Numbered from the stretch's first letter, positions 49,928-59,218 are shown. The stretch: 64,000 nt of DNA from UBA1941 sp046329575 (GCA_046329575.1 JAXLUJ010000010.1:1-64000); one strand, 5' to 3'. The notes: a model not told the origin generated them from the letters alone. Numbers and translations: made by a program.

Positions 49928-50571
49928 TGCAGTTGCTAACTACGGGCGATGGTTCACATACGTTATACAGCCCGGCCTTTAATGAGAGCTATCACTCTCG
50001 CCATGGCGCTTTAACCGAATCAAAGTATGTGTTCATTCAACAGGGCCTCGAGTATCTGAATCGCAGCCCTTTGAGCGTTTTGGAAGTAGGCTTTGGCACC
50101 GGTTTGAACGCCTGGCTGGCCATTCAATTTGCTGCAAAACATAATATCGGTATGGCTTACACAGGATATGAGCTCTTTCCATTAAAGGAGGAAACAATAG
50201 AAGCCATAAATTATGCCGCCACTGATCGTGACAGCTTCATGCAGCTCCACCGCTGGGAGTGGAACAAAACGCATCACACTCCATTTGGTGCTTCCTTTCT
50301 AAAAATTCAGGAATCGTTCCTTACCGCTACACTTCCATCAACCTATACCATTTGTTTTTTCGATGCATTTTCACCTGAAAAACAACCCGAACTTTGGGAA
50401 CCGGGCGTTTTTCAGAAAATATTTAATGCCCTTGAACCCGGTGGCGTATTGGTTACTTATTGTGCTAAAGGCTATGTGCGCCGCAACCTTATCGCTGCCG
50501 GGTTTGTGGTTGAACGGTTGCCCGGTCCGCCGGGAAAACGGCAAATGATCAGGGCGTTAAAGCCGCTGTAA
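49927..50571 (+). CDS. mnmD: tRNA (5-methylaminomethyl-2-thiouridine) methyltransferase MnmD
   Basis: The methyltransferase half of MnmC as a stand-alone enzyme. It uses SAM to methylate nm5s2U34 to mnm5s2U34. It has 214 residues; the SAM motif is VLEVGFGTGLNAWLA (residues about 50-64). TGYELFPL and FFDAFSPEKQPELW (acidic active-site loop) follow, then GGVLVTYCAKGYVRRNL and PGPPGKRQMIRA. The FAD oxidase half of MnmC is absent. The ATG overlaps the cytochrome stop, so translation is coupled. Together with MnmA it completes the s2 and 5-methylaminomethyl modifications of the same base. Confidence 0.94.
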   Translation: MQLLTTGDGSHTLYSPAFNESYHSRHGALTESKYVFIQQGLEYLNRSPLSVLEVGFGTGLNAWLAIQFAAKHNIGMAYTGYELFPLKEETIEAINYAATDRDSFMQLHRWEWNKTHHTPFGASFLKIQESFLTATLPSTYTICFFDAFSPEKQPELWEPGVFQKIFNALEPGGVLVTYCAKGYVRRNLIAAGFVVERLPGPPGKRQMIRALKPL

Positions 50572-50657
50572 TCACTTTTTTTCGAGGTGGTATTTTTCAA
50601 TTTGAACGAGTAAAAAAAAGGCCCACCTGGATTTTCATTATCTTTCAACCCTCGAAA

Positions 50658-52607
50658 ATGATTCCAAAGTTTACCATAGCGCGTATCAAGGAAGAAGCGC
50701 GAATTGATGAAGTAGTGGGTGAATTTGTGACGCTCAAAAAGCGCGGCAGCAGCTTGTTGGGTCTTTGTCCCTTCCACAATGAAAAAACCCCGTCGTTCAA
50801 TGTGTCGGTGGCTAAAGGAATCTATAAATGTTTCGGTTGTGGAAAGGCTGGCGATTCGGTTAGCTTTCTGATGGAAGCACAGCAAATGTCGTACGTTGAG
50901 GCATTGCGTTTTCTGGCTAAGAAATATAACATCGAAATAGTTGAAGAACATGTTTCGGATGAAAGGCGAAAAGAAGAAGAAGAAAAGCAATCGCATACGG
51001 AAAGCATTCTGATTGCTAACGCTTTCGCACAGCGATTTTTTACGGATTATATGCTTCACCGCGAAGAGGGCCGTATCGGACTGGCTTACTTCAAAGAACG
51101 CGGTTTTTCCAAAGCCATTATCGAGAAATTTCAATTGGGCTTTGCGCCTGAAACCGGATCGGCGTTGACCGATGAGGCATTGAAACAAGGCTATCAACTT
51201 CAAATATTAAAAGATGCAGGCCTTACGTCACCAAAAGAAAACAGCAAATACGATTTCTTTCGAAACCGTGTAATGTTTCCTATTCATAATGTGGTGGGAA
51301 AGGTAATTGCCTTTGGCGGCCGCATTATGGTGAAGGACGACAAACTTCCCAAGTACGTGAATACGCCGGAAAGTGAAGTGTATGTCAAAAGCAAGATTCT
51401 GTATGGAATAGCCTTTGCAAAAAACGAAATTCGAAAATTAGACGAATGTCTTTTGGTAGAAGGTTATACCGATGTCATTTCACTCTTTCAATCGGGCATC
51501 GAGAATGTAGTAGCCAGCAGCGGCACTTCCCTAACGGTTGATCAGATTAAGCTGATCAAAAGGTTTACCAATAATATTACGATGCTGTACGATGGCGATA
51601 AGGCCGGCATCAAAGCAGCACTACGCGGTACCGATATGATCCTTGAAGAAGGCTTGAATGTTCGTGTAGTTATTTTGCCCGATAATGAAGATCCTGATTC
51701 ATTTGTTCGCAAAGAAGGTGCTGAAGCGCTTCGCGATTTCTTGAAGTATAACCGTAAGGATCTGATTCTTTTCAAAAGTTCCCTTTTTGCTGAAGAAGCA
51801 AAGCATGATCCGATCAAACGCGCTGAACTAACGCGCGATATGGTGCAGAGCATTTCTAAAGTACCCGATAATATTCAGCGCAGTGTTTACATTAAGGAAT
51901 GTGCCATTCACATGGGCCTTTCCGAGCAATTGCTGATTACCGAAGTGAACAAGATCAGAAGGCTGCGACTTAAAGAAAAGTTTAAGGAAGAAGTTGCGCC
52001 GGAACAAATTACAATCGACGAGCGCCAGGAACAGCAAGTTCATGGCGAACAAATGAAAGAAGACCGCGCTTCGGTTTATGAAAGTCTGGAGCGGGAGATC
52101 GTTCGATTGTTGATGGAATGCGGTACCTGGGAAATTTATATTGATGCCGGTCATACTGAAACTTCTACCCAATTTGTACTCGACGATCTGGAAGGCATTG
52201 AATTCAAAACAAAATACAAGTTACTTTTTGACCTCATCCGAAATGATTTCCAAAAAGGGGAAGTTCACGATACCGATTATTTCCTGCATCATGAAAATCC
52301 GGAAATCGCAGCATTAGCGCGCGATTTGTTAGTGTCAAAGTATGAACTTAGCGAAGGTTGGTGGAAACGATTTGAAGTGCGGGTACCGGGGAAAAGAGAA
52401 ATTTATACCAAAGAAATAACCTCTGACGCCACTCATCTGAAAAACGTAATCACTCTGGAACAAATCGAGGAGATTAACAGATTAATCAAAGAAGAAAAAG
52501 ACGAAGAAAAACTCACACAATTGCTGAAAATGCAAATGACGTTAACCCAGCAAAAAAAAGAGTTTATGAAATGGACCGGTAGTGTAATTCCCCGCAACCG
52601 CCACTAA
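50658..52607 (+). CDS. dnaG: DNA primase
   Basis: Makes RNA primers for replication. It has 649 residues. The CHC2 zinc site has Cys37, His40, Cys58 and Cys61 (LCPFH, CFGC). The RNA polymerase core has VIAFGGRIM, PKYVNTPES and a TOPRIM motif (LLVEGYTDVISLFQSG, TMLYDGDKAGIKA). A helicase-binding C-terminal region follows, with a charged linker around residues 430-480. A TATCTTTC element lies at 50639-50646 as a possible promoter. It is followed by tRNA-Pro after 87 bases. Confidence 0.97.
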   Translation: MIPKFTIARIKEEARIDEVVGEFVTLKKRGSSLLGLCPFHNEKTPSFNVSVAKGIYKCFGCGKAGDSVSFLMEAQQMSYVEALRFLAKKYNIEIVEEHVSDERRKEEEEKQSHTESILIANAFAQRFFTDYMLHREEGRIGLAYFKERGFSKAIIEKFQLGFAPETGSALTDEALKQGYQLQILKDAGLTSPKENSKYDFFRNRVMFPIHNVVGKVIAFGGRIMVKDDKLPKYVNTPESEVYVKSKILYGIAFAKNEIRKLDECLLVEGYTDVISLFQSGIENVVASSGTSLTVDQIKLIKRFTNNITMLYDGDKAGIKAALRGTDMILEEGLNVRVVILPDNEDPDSFVRKEGAEALRDFLKYNRKDLILFKSSLFAEEAKHDPIKRAELTRDMVQSISKVPDNIQRSVYIKECAIHMGLSEQLLITEVNKIRRLRLKEKFKEEVAPEQITIDERQEQQVHGEQMKEDRASVYESLEREIVRLLMECGTWEIYIDAGHTETSTQFVLDDLEGIEFKTKYKLLFDLIRNDFQKGEVHDTDYFLHHENPEIAALARDLLVSKYELSEGWWKRFEVRVPGKREIYTKEITSDATHLKNVITLEQIEEINRLIKEEKDEEKLTQLLKMQMTLTQQKKEFMKWTGSVIPRNRH

Positions 52608-52694
52608 TTCGACAATCGAAGATTTTTATATTCGCGCTCGGGCGGAACTAACCTCACATGCAACCGGATGACGCATTCCTACGGATTGCCTCAT

Positions 52695-52768
52695 CTGGGC
52701 GTAGCGCAGCCTGGTAGCGCGTTTGCATGGGGTGCAAGAGGTCGCTGGTTCGAATCCAGTCGCCCAGA
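52695..52768 (+). tRNA. tRNA-Pro (anticodon GGG)
   Basis: 74-base cloverleaf with acceptor CTGGGCG/CGCCCAG and discriminator A. The D-arm is GCGC..GCGC. The anticodon stem TTTGC/GCAAG carries loop ATGGGGT, giving GGG. The T-arm CTGG/CCAG carries loop TTCGAAT. CCA is not encoded. A TATATTCG box (52627-52634) precedes it. Confidence 0.96.
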
Positions 52769-52772
52769 CAAT

Positions 52773-52806
52773 CCTGAGGTCCCCAAACGGGATCTCAGGC
52801 TTTTTG
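52773..52806 (+). terminator. Intrinsic terminator after tRNA-Pro
   Basis: Stem CCTGAGgTCCC/GGGAtCTCAGG (one mismatch) with loop CAAAC, followed by CTTTTTG. Confidence 0.85.
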
Positions 52807-52828
52807 AAATTTTGCTAAAACGAACGAA

Positions 52829-53569
52829 TTGTACAATTCAAAAAAAGTAGTGGTGGTGCTGCCGGCCTATAACGCCGAACTGACGCTCGAAAAAACGTAC
52901 CGCGAAATTCCCTTTGATCTGGTAGATGAAGTAGTGCTGGTAGATGACGCCAGCCGCGACAATACCAGCGAAATCGGAAAGCAATTGGGTATTCGCCACG
53001 TAATTAAGCACGATAACAATAAAGGCTACGGAGGTAATCAAAAAACCTGCTACAAAAAGGCGTTGGAATTGAATGCCGATATTGTAGTGATGCTGCATCC
53101 CGACTATCAATACACGCCTAAACTTTTGACTGCTATGATCAGTATTATTGGCAACAACGTTTATCCCGTAGTTTTTGGTTCAAGAATTTTAGGGAAAGGT
53201 GCGCTTAAAGGCGGAATGCCGATATACAAGTACATTTTCAACCGAATGCTGACGCTCACTCAAAACCTATTGATCAATCAAAAATTGAGTGAGTATCACA
53301 CCGGGTATCGGGCATTTTCTGCTGATGTCATCCGTTCGCTGAATCTGGATGCAAACTCTGATGATTTCGTTTTTGATAACCAAATGGTGTCGCAGATATT
53401 TTATAAAGGTTTTGAAATAGGAGAGGTGACCTGCCCAACCAAATATTTCGATGAGGCTTCCAGTATTAACTTTTCAAGAAGTATGACGTATGGCCTCGGC
53501 TGCCTTAGTGTTTCACTTACCCATATGTTCTGTAAATGGGGAATTATGAAAAGCGATTTGTACAATTGA
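52829..53569 (+). CDS. Family 2 glycosyltransferase
   Basis: A 246-residue glycosyltransferase of the DPM1-like GT2 branch, with VVVVLPAYNAELTLEKTYREIP, VLVDDASRDNTSEI, NKGYGGNQKTCYKKALE, VVMLHPDYQYTP and VFGSRILGKGALKGGMP. It ends with a short hydrophobic helix. The start is the TTG at 52829 (MYNSKKVVVVLP); there is no ATG before the first core strand and relatives begin the same way. It probably transfers a sugar to a polyprenyl carrier. The stop abuts the convergent OstA-like gene (TGATCA). Confidence 0.9.
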   Translation: MYNSKKVVVVLPAYNAELTLEKTYREIPFDLVDEVVLVDDASRDNTSEIGKQLGIRHVIKHDNNKGYGGNQKTCYKKALELNADIVVMLHPDYQYTPKLLTAMISIIGNNVYPVVFGSRILGKGALKGGMPIYKYIFNRMLTLTQNLLINQKLSEYHTGYRAFSADVIRSLNLDANSDDFVFDNQMVSQIFYKGFEIGEVTCPTKYFDEASSINFSRSMTYGLGCLSVSLTHMFCKWGIMKSDLYN

Positions 53570-55093
53570 TCAGTTGCCATCCATGATTGCCTTTCGCGAT
53601 GCCGGTTTTCGCTTTTCCTGCCAATTGAAGTTCTTTAGGGTGTAATCATCGGTAGAAGTCATTTTCATGGGAGTGAAAACAGCCTCGGGTTTCTGAACAA
53701 ATGCAATTTTGTTGATCTTCTTGTTTTTGAAATACAACCACATGGTAATGCTTTGGGCCTTGTTCGTTCCAACAAATTTGTTCTTTTCATCTTTGCCGAA
53801 ATACAAACTTTCTGCATTGCCGTCAACAAACATTTTGTCAAGTTCATTATTCACAAAATAGCCATAGATGTTCTTCCCTTTTATTTGATCGTAATACTTT
53901 TTCCCTGATGGTGAAATCACAAAACCATTGCCGAATAGCGATAGCTTTTCGGCTTTCTTATTCTTCACTAACAGATGAATGCTATCGCCGGTCATCTGCG
54001 TAGTATCTGCCCACAAAATCGGGCTGAAATACATACGGAATGTGGAATCTTTGAATGAATATTTCATGGAATCGCACACACCCTGCATTTGACGCATGAA
54101 CATTTTCATGTGATGATAGGCGAAAAAAACACGTGTGGTGTCGGTTTCCGATTCCGTAATCGTTCGTAAGGTATCGCCTGCCATGAACAAGGTGTCCTTC
54201 TCCATTTTATACAATAAGAACGCATGATTCCAGGCTTTCATCTGGTCGCGGTGCTCTAAGTATTCTCCATTTTCCCCAAATAGTTCGAAATCCATCGTAC
54301 TGTCGATCCAGTGAAAATGGTCAAAAGCCTGACCGAAATTGAGTTTCCGATTGTAAAACAAACTATCGGCGTACAATACCTGATGCCCGTCAAAAAGCCG
54401 GGTATCCTTTCCGAAAGTGGCGATGTTCTGCTTGGTATCAAACCATCCGGTGTTGCAATTGATCTTACTCTTCTTATTGAAAATGGTAGTATTTCGGTAG
54501 AAGTATGTAAAATCAGTTGAAGTATTGTACATCAACGAATCAGAAGTTAGTCGATATTCCGGATCGGTGATGGTTACATTATCAAGAAAATAGATTTCCG
54601 TAAGCTTAGTGTAATACGTACCAACCCGGCTTACAATCACTGATTTCTCGCGAAATACTTTTCCCCAATTGTTGTAATACGCCATTTTCTCGCGGGTATT
54701 GTAAAACAATTCATCTGAAACTATCCTTGCTTTTCCATCGGAAATGGAAGCGTTGCGTTGCAGCGTCATCAGTTTATCGGCACTTTTATAAAGCAAATGG
54801 TCGGAATAGGCGTTCACCGTATCATTCTGAATATGCACATGGCCCCAGGCCTCCATGCTGTTCTCCTGTTTATTCAAATCGGCAGAATCGCAATACATCA
54901 GCACATCATCCTGACGAAGCGCCACATTGCCCACCAAAATCGTGTGTTTCTGTCCGTTTATTTCTGTAAGATGTAGAAGGTCGGCATTCAGGATTTCAAC
55001 TTCTTTCTTTTGAGTAGAATCTGTTTGGGCCGATGAGGAGATAGCTACGCATACAGCAAAGAATAAAAAACTCAATCGAAGAAGTGATTTCAC
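53570..55093 (-). CDS. OstA-like outer-membrane lipid transport protein
   Basis: The GTG at 55093 gives 507 residues with signal peptide (KSLLRLSFLFFAVCVAISSSAQ). A TTG at 55144 leads into non-signal sequence and is rejected. The N-terminal half is an OstA/LptA-like beta-jellyroll: EILNADLLHLTEINGQKHTILVGNVALRQDDVLMYCDSADLN, NTVNAYSDHLLYK, KARIVSDELFYNTREKMAYYN and LTSDSLMYNTSTD. In LptA-type proteins this domain carries lipopolysaccharide across the periplasm. The second half repeats the fold. It follows the mlaD-like gene by 60 bases on the same strand, which fits an envelope lipid transport operon. Confidence 0.88.
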   Translation of the reverse strand: MKSLLRLSFLFFAVCVAISSSAQTDSTQKKEVEILNADLLHLTEINGQKHTILVGNVALRQDDVLMYCDSADLNKQENSMEAWGHVHIQNDTVNAYSDHLLYKSADKLMTLQRNASISDGKARIVSDELFYNTREKMAYYNNWGKVFREKSVIVSRVGTYYTKLTEIYFLDNVTITDPEYRLTSDSLMYNTSTDFTYFYRNTTIFNKKSKINCNTGWFDTKQNIATFGKDTRLFDGHQVLYADSLFYNRKLNFGQAFDHFHWIDSTMDFELFGENGEYLEHRDQMKAWNHAFLLYKMEKDTLFMAGDTLRTITESETDTTRVFFAYHHMKMFMRQMQGVCDSMKYSFKDSTFRMYFSPILWADTTQMTGDSIHLLVKNKKAEKLSLFGNGFVISPSGKKYYDQIKGKNIYGYFVNNELDKMFVDGNAESLYFGKDEKNKFVGTNKAQSITMWLYFKNKKINKIAFVQKPEAVFTPMKMTSTDDYTLKNFNWQEKRKPASRKAIMDGN

Positions 55094-55153
55094 AATACGA
55101 ATATAAGGGAACACACAAAAGCCTTGGCACGCTTTCCCGATCAAAGCAAAAAG

Positions 55154-56140
55154 TTAGGGCTTTTTGGCTTTTTCTTTTTCCATTTTGGCTTTGTACTTAT
55201 CGTCGCGTTTTTTACCGCCAAAGAGTGAAACATTCACGTATCGGTATGGATTCTCCTTAACATCCACCAAGAGCAAGTCAAGGTTCACAATGGCAGAATC
55301 AATATGCTGATAGAGTTCTTTGCCATTAATCACTTGTGCCAATGTTCCGTTGCCTTCATTGATTTTGTTCAGGATGGTTTTCAACTCACCAATCGCACCT
55401 GATGCGCCTTCAATAGTTTGTTTCAAATTGGCTTGTTTCAACGAATCGCTCAAATCGTGAAAGTTGGATACCAGTGCCGTAATCTTCGCATTGCTTTTGT
55501 TCAAATTGTCAGTAAATCCTTGAATGTTGTTCAGGCTTTTATCTAAACTGCCACTCGATAAGGTAGCGTCCAAAGAGGTGGTAATGGCGTTAATGTGAGC
55601 CAGCGAGGCATTCAAATGCCGAACCGTACTATTCGGATCGTTCTTATCCAACACGGCGCTCAATCCGTTCAGCACCGAATCCAGATTGTTAAGGGTTTTG
55701 CTGATCTTGGCCATAAGTGGCTCGATAGCGCCCCCCAGCGTTTCAGTAAGATCTTGTTTGAATTTCGTTTTGATTGTATCGCCACTCTCCAGCACATGAG
55801 GACCGGGAACCAACTTGATATTGATCATTTTGCTACCCACCAGATCGGTTGAGGCAATGATTGCAACCGAGCTGTCAGGGATGGCAAAATCTTCTTCGGC
55901 TGTAATTTCCACTACAATTTTTCCGGTCTTCTGATCAATAGCCATGTTACTTACCGTGCCAATGCGAAAACCATTTACAACCACTGGATTAGATTTGTAA
56001 AGGCCGTCTACGCGGTCGTAAACTGCATAATATTTGTTCTTCGTTACAAAGAGGTTCGTACCCTTCAGAAAATAAAATCCGAAAATGAAGATGACTATCG
56101 TTACGAAGGCGAATAAACCTACTTTGGTTTGGTTGTTCAC
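55154..56140 (-). CDS. MlaD family (MCE domain) lipid transport protein
   Basis: A 328-residue inner-membrane anchored protein with an N-terminal helix (residues about 5-26) and an MCE domain (VYDRVDGLYKSNPVVVNGFRIGTVSNM, GKIVVEITAEEDFAIPDSSVAIIASTDLVGSKMINIKLVPG). A long Ala/Asn/Leu coiled-coil tail and a basic C-terminus (KKRDDKYKAKMEKEKAKK) follow. The start must be GTG at 56140, because an in-frame TAA lies just upstream and no ATG is available. It probably forms a hexameric lipid channel with an ABC transporter encoded elsewhere. Paired with the OstA-like gene. Confidence 0.9.
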   Translation of the reverse strand: MNNQTKVGLFAFVTIVIFIFGFYFLKGTNLFVTKNKYYAVYDRVDGLYKSNPVVVNGFRIGTVSNMAIDQKTGKIVVEITAEEDFAIPDSSVAIIASTDLVGSKMINIKLVPGPHVLESGDTIKTKFKQDLTETLGGAIEPLMAKISKTLNNLDSVLNGLSAVLDKNDPNSTVRHLNASLAHINAITTSLDATLSSGSLDKSLNNIQGFTDNLNKSNAKITALVSNFHDLSDSLKQANLKQTIEGASGAIGELKTILNKINEGNGTLAQVINGKELYQHIDSAIVNLDLLLVDVKENPYRYVNVSLFGGKKRDDKYKAKMEKEKAKKP

Positions 56141-56256
56141 GCTTTAATGTTTCGCCAAAAATAAAAAAAGCCAATGCACGCGCAACAATCGAATCAAGGC
56201 TTTGCGTGATACGGGCGCTTTTGCAACTAAAGTTAGTTAAACTGAACCCCCATGCG

Positions 56257-57573
56257 ATGCCACACCATATTGTTTTGACCCTTTTTTCTTACGTTCGCCC
56301 GGTGGCCATTCTATTCAAAATATTCGTTCAGGCCTTTCGGCTATCGTTTGAAGAATTGCGCGCTTCCAAATTGCGTTCCGTACTTTCACTTACCGGTATT
56401 ACCATCGGTATATTGTGCGTAATTACCGTCCGAACGGCAGTAGTTTCGCTGGAAAAAAACATCCGCGATAGTTTCGACACCTTCGGCGGCGATGTGCTTT
56501 ATGTACAAAAATGGCCGTTGATCTTTACTGAAAATTATCCGTGGTGGCGGTTTTTCAACCGGCCCAAAGTAACGGATAAGGATATGAAACTGCTACAGGA
56601 CCGGGTGCCGGATGCCGCAGCCGTGGCCATGGTCAGCTTCAATTCGGCCAAAGCAGCAAAGTATGGCAACCAATCGGTAGAACAGGTTACGCTTACCGGA
56701 ATTACCTACGAATACAACGTAATTAAGGATATGGAAATGGTACAGGGAAGGTATTTTACACCCTCTGAAGCTAACTATCCTACTTTCGTTTGCATCATTG
56801 GGTCAGATATTGCGGCAGCTTTATTTCCCAATAAATCTACAATTGCCGGGGAAGAAATACGTTTAGACGGTGTGAAACTTAAAGTGATCGGAGTTTTGAA
56901 AAAAGAGGGTAATAATATCATTGGTTGGACGCTCGACAACATGGTGATCATTCCCCACTCCGTATTAAGCACATTTGTAAAAACAGATATGGGTGGTGGC
57001 GATGATCCCATGATTACCCTGAAGCCCAAACCGGGTATAACTGCAGAAGAGCTGAAATACGAAGTTATTGGTGCAATGCGTGGTATCAGGCGGCTTTCTC
57101 CGAAAGAGGATGATGATTTTGCCGTGAATCAAATGAGTGCGATTACTGATGGCTTAAGCTCGTTTTTTGATTTGTTGAGCTTGGGCGGACTAATCATCGG
57201 AATGTTCTCGATTATAGTGGGCGGATTTGGAATAGCCAATATAATGTTTGTGTCAGTGAAGGAAAGAACGAATCTCATCGGCATTAAGAAAGCTTTGGGC
57301 GCTCGTCAAATCTATATTTTGTTGGAATTTTTATTGGAAGCGGTGATGCTTTGCCTTATCGGTGGCATGCTGGGGGTGTTGCTGGTAGTGGGTTTAACCT
57401 CGCTTGCCAATTATATTTTTAAGGACGTCATGGAAAGCAGTTTTACCTTCTATCTAACTTCCGGCAATGTAATTTTAGGACTTAGTATTTCCATCATTAT
57501 CGGCATACTGGCAGGATTTATTCCGGCATTTATCGCCTCGCGGATGCGGCCTGTAGACGCTATCAGAAGCTAA
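56257..57573 (+). CDS. MacB/FtsX-type ABC transporter permease
   Basis: The ATG at 56257 gives 438 residues; a GTG at 56206 adds 17 unconserved residues. Layout: an N-terminal helix (SKLRSVLSLTGITIGILCVITV), a large periplasmic domain (residues about 70-300, FDTFGGDVLYVQKWPLIF, ITYEYNVIKDMEMVQGRYF), then three C-terminal helices. The FtsX motif is VKERTNLIGIKKALGARQIYILLEFLLEA. The MacB-type ATPase is not adjacent. It may export lipoproteins, peptides or antibiotics. The histidine kinase gene starts three bases after the stop, so they share a transcript. Confidence 0.92.
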   Translation: MPHHIVLTLFSYVRPVAILFKIFVQAFRLSFEELRASKLRSVLSLTGITIGILCVITVRTAVVSLEKNIRDSFDTFGGDVLYVQKWPLIFTENYPWWRFFNRPKVTDKDMKLLQDRVPDAAAVAMVSFNSAKAAKYGNQSVEQVTLTGITYEYNVIKDMEMVQGRYFTPSEANYPTFVCIIGSDIAAALFPNKSTIAGEEIRLDGVKLKVIGVLKKEGNNIIGWTLDNMVIIPHSVLSTFVKTDMGGGDDPMITLKPKPGITAEELKYEVIGAMRGIRRLSPKEDDDFAVNQMSAITDGLSSFFDLLSLGGLIIGMFSIIVGGFGIANIMFVSVKERTNLIGIKKALGARQIYILLEFLLEAVMLCLIGGMLGVLLVVGLTSLANYIFKDVMESSFTFYLTSGNVILGLSISIIIGILAGFIPAFIASRMRPVDAIRS

Positions 57574-57575
57574 CT

Positions 57576-59087
57576 ATGGATATTTATAGCCGGAAATCGA
57601 ATCTGAAGTTGTTTCTGCTGCTCACAGCAGTGGGTATCGGATTACTTACGGTGCTGTATACCAACCATCTTACAGGGAAAATAGCTAAAGAAGAAAAGTT
57701 CAAAGCCAAGCTATGGGCCGAGGCCATTTCCAGCAAAGCAAAACTGGTAAAATATACCAACAATCTGTTTTCAAGGTTACAGGAAGATGAGCGAAAAAAA
57801 GTGAACGTTTGGGCCCGGTCTACGGCCTTTTTGGTAACTGTAGAAAATAGTGATGAGCTCACTTTTTTTACTGATGTCATCACCGGCAATAATGAAATTC
57901 CGGTAATTTGGACCGATGATAAAGGACAGATCATTGATTATCGAAATTTTGAACTGCCTGGCGATAAAAAGGCTATCCATATTCTAGACGATCAACTTAG
58001 CGAATTTCGCAACTATCCGCCCATCGTTATCAATATCATGGGCAAGAAGAATTACGTATATTATAAAGATTCCAACTTGTTTGTTGAGCTTCGGAAGACG
58101 CTAAACGAAATCATTTCTTCTTTCATTAATGAAGTAGTGGTGAATACCGCCTCGGCTCCGGTAATTATGGTAGATACGGCCGGTCAGGTCAAAGCCTTTG
58201 GCAATATCGATTCGCTGGAAGTGCTGCAACCGGAAAAAGTAAAGGCCCGATTGGCCGATATGGCTTCCAAACACGACCCTATCGAAGTGGATTTGGGTGA
58301 AGGAAGCAAGCGATACATTTATTACGACGATACGCTCATCCTGAAACAATTGAAAATATTTCCATTTATTCAGTTGGGAATTTTTGCGCTATTTCTATTG
58401 TTTTCGTATCTGGCTTTCAGCAATTCAAGAAGAGCTGAACAGAATATGGTTTGGGTTGGAATGGCCAAAGAAACTGCGCATCAACTGGGCACTCCTATTT
58501 CATCGCTGGCCGCCTGGATCGATTATTTAAGGGACAGCGGCAGGCTGCCGGCTGACGATTCTACTCTTATTGAAATGGAGCAGGATGTGAACCGGTTGGC
58601 ATTAGTGGCCGATCGTTTTTCAAAAATTGGCTCAGTTCCACAATTAGAACCGGAAAAGGTTACCGAAGTTTTACAGCGAAATATTGCCTACATGGAAAAG
58701 CGCAGCTCTAAATCGGCATCTTTCAGCTATAAATGCAGCAATCCTGAACTGAGTATTTATATTAACCGCCAGCTATTCGATTGGGTTCTTGAAAATTTGT
58801 TCAAGAATGCTTTGGATGCCATGCGTGGTCAGGGTACCATCACTGTTTCGGCCTTTGCAGAGGGCAACAATGTTGTTTTAGACATAACCGATTCCGGCTG
58901 CGGTATTCCCCGCAATAAATGGAAGACCATATTTGAACCGGGATACAGCACAAAAAGAAGAGGATGGGGGCTTGGGCTTTCACTAACCAAGCGCATTGTG
59001 GAAAGCTATCATCGTGGTAAAATTTTCGTAAAGCATTCAGAATCAGGTGCAGGCACTACCTTTAGGTTGGAATTGCCCGGCGGGTAG
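57576..59087 (+). CDS. Membrane sensor histidine kinase
   Basis: A 503-residue kinase with two membrane helices (residues about 10-30 and 265-285, FPFIQLGIFALFLLFSYLAF) flanking a periplasmic sensor domain of about 230 residues. The H-box is the Bacteroidetes-type GMAKETAHQLGTPISSLAAWIDYL with His near residue 303. The HATPase domain has LFKNALDAM, ITDSGCGIP and RRGWGLGLSLTKRIVESY. No HAMP domain was recognised and no response regulator is adjacent. Co-transcription with the ABC permease suggests it senses envelope or substrate state for that transporter. Confidence 0.92.
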   Translation: MDIYSRKSNLKLFLLLTAVGIGLLTVLYTNHLTGKIAKEEKFKAKLWAEAISSKAKLVKYTNNLFSRLQEDERKKVNVWARSTAFLVTVENSDELTFFTDVITGNNEIPVIWTDDKGQIIDYRNFELPGDKKAIHILDDQLSEFRNYPPIVINIMGKKNYVYYKDSNLFVELRKTLNEIISSFINEVVVNTASAPVIMVDTAGQVKAFGNIDSLEVLQPEKVKARLADMASKHDPIEVDLGEGSKRYIYYDDTLILKQLKIFPFIQLGIFALFLLFSYLAFSNSRRAEQNMVWVGMAKETAHQLGTPISSLAAWIDYLRDSGRLPADDSTLIEMEQDVNRLALVADRFSKIGSVPQLEPEKVTEVLQRNIAYMEKRSSKSASFSYKCSNPELSIYINRQLFDWVLENLFKNALDAMRGQGTITVSAFAEGNNVVLDITDSGCGIPRNKWKTIFEPGYSTKRRGWGLGLSLTKRIVESYHRGKIFVKHSESGAGTTFRLELPGG

Positions 59088-59137
59088 TGATAGAGCGGAG
59101 GGGAAATAAATCTGCATAAAACTCTTTTTAAAAGAAG

Positions 59138-59168
59138 TTTGTATTTCTCCAAACTTCTTTTACATTTG
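59138..59168 (+). promoter_or_regulatory. Promoter of the rplE operon overlapped by a 12-bp stem
   Basis: TTTG (59138-59141), 19 bases, TACATTTG (59161-59168) is an exact Bacteroidetes promoter. It lies 51 bases before the rplE ATG. An inverted repeat AAAAGAAGTTTG/CAAACTTCTTTT (59130-59141 and 59150-59161) covers the -33 box and reaches the -7 box. The same dyad could terminate the histidine kinase transcript. Confidence 0.6.
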
Positions 59169-59185
59169 CGCCTCCTTAGAAAAAA

Positions 59186-59204
59186 GGACGGTTGGGAACC
59201 GTCC
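59186..59204 (+). other. Leader hairpin of the rplE operon mRNA
   Basis: Perfect 8-bp stem GGACGGTT/AACCGTCC with loop GGG, located after the expected transcription start and 14 bases before the rplE ATG. In E. coli, S8 represses this operon by binding near the L5 start. Whether this simple hairpin has such a role is unknown. Confidence 0.4.
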
Positions 59205-59218
59205 GAAAACATACGGAA

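Noticed and set aside
52668..52850. 60-residue frame covering the tRNA-Pro gene
   Set aside because: It is a shadow of the tRNA and its terminator.
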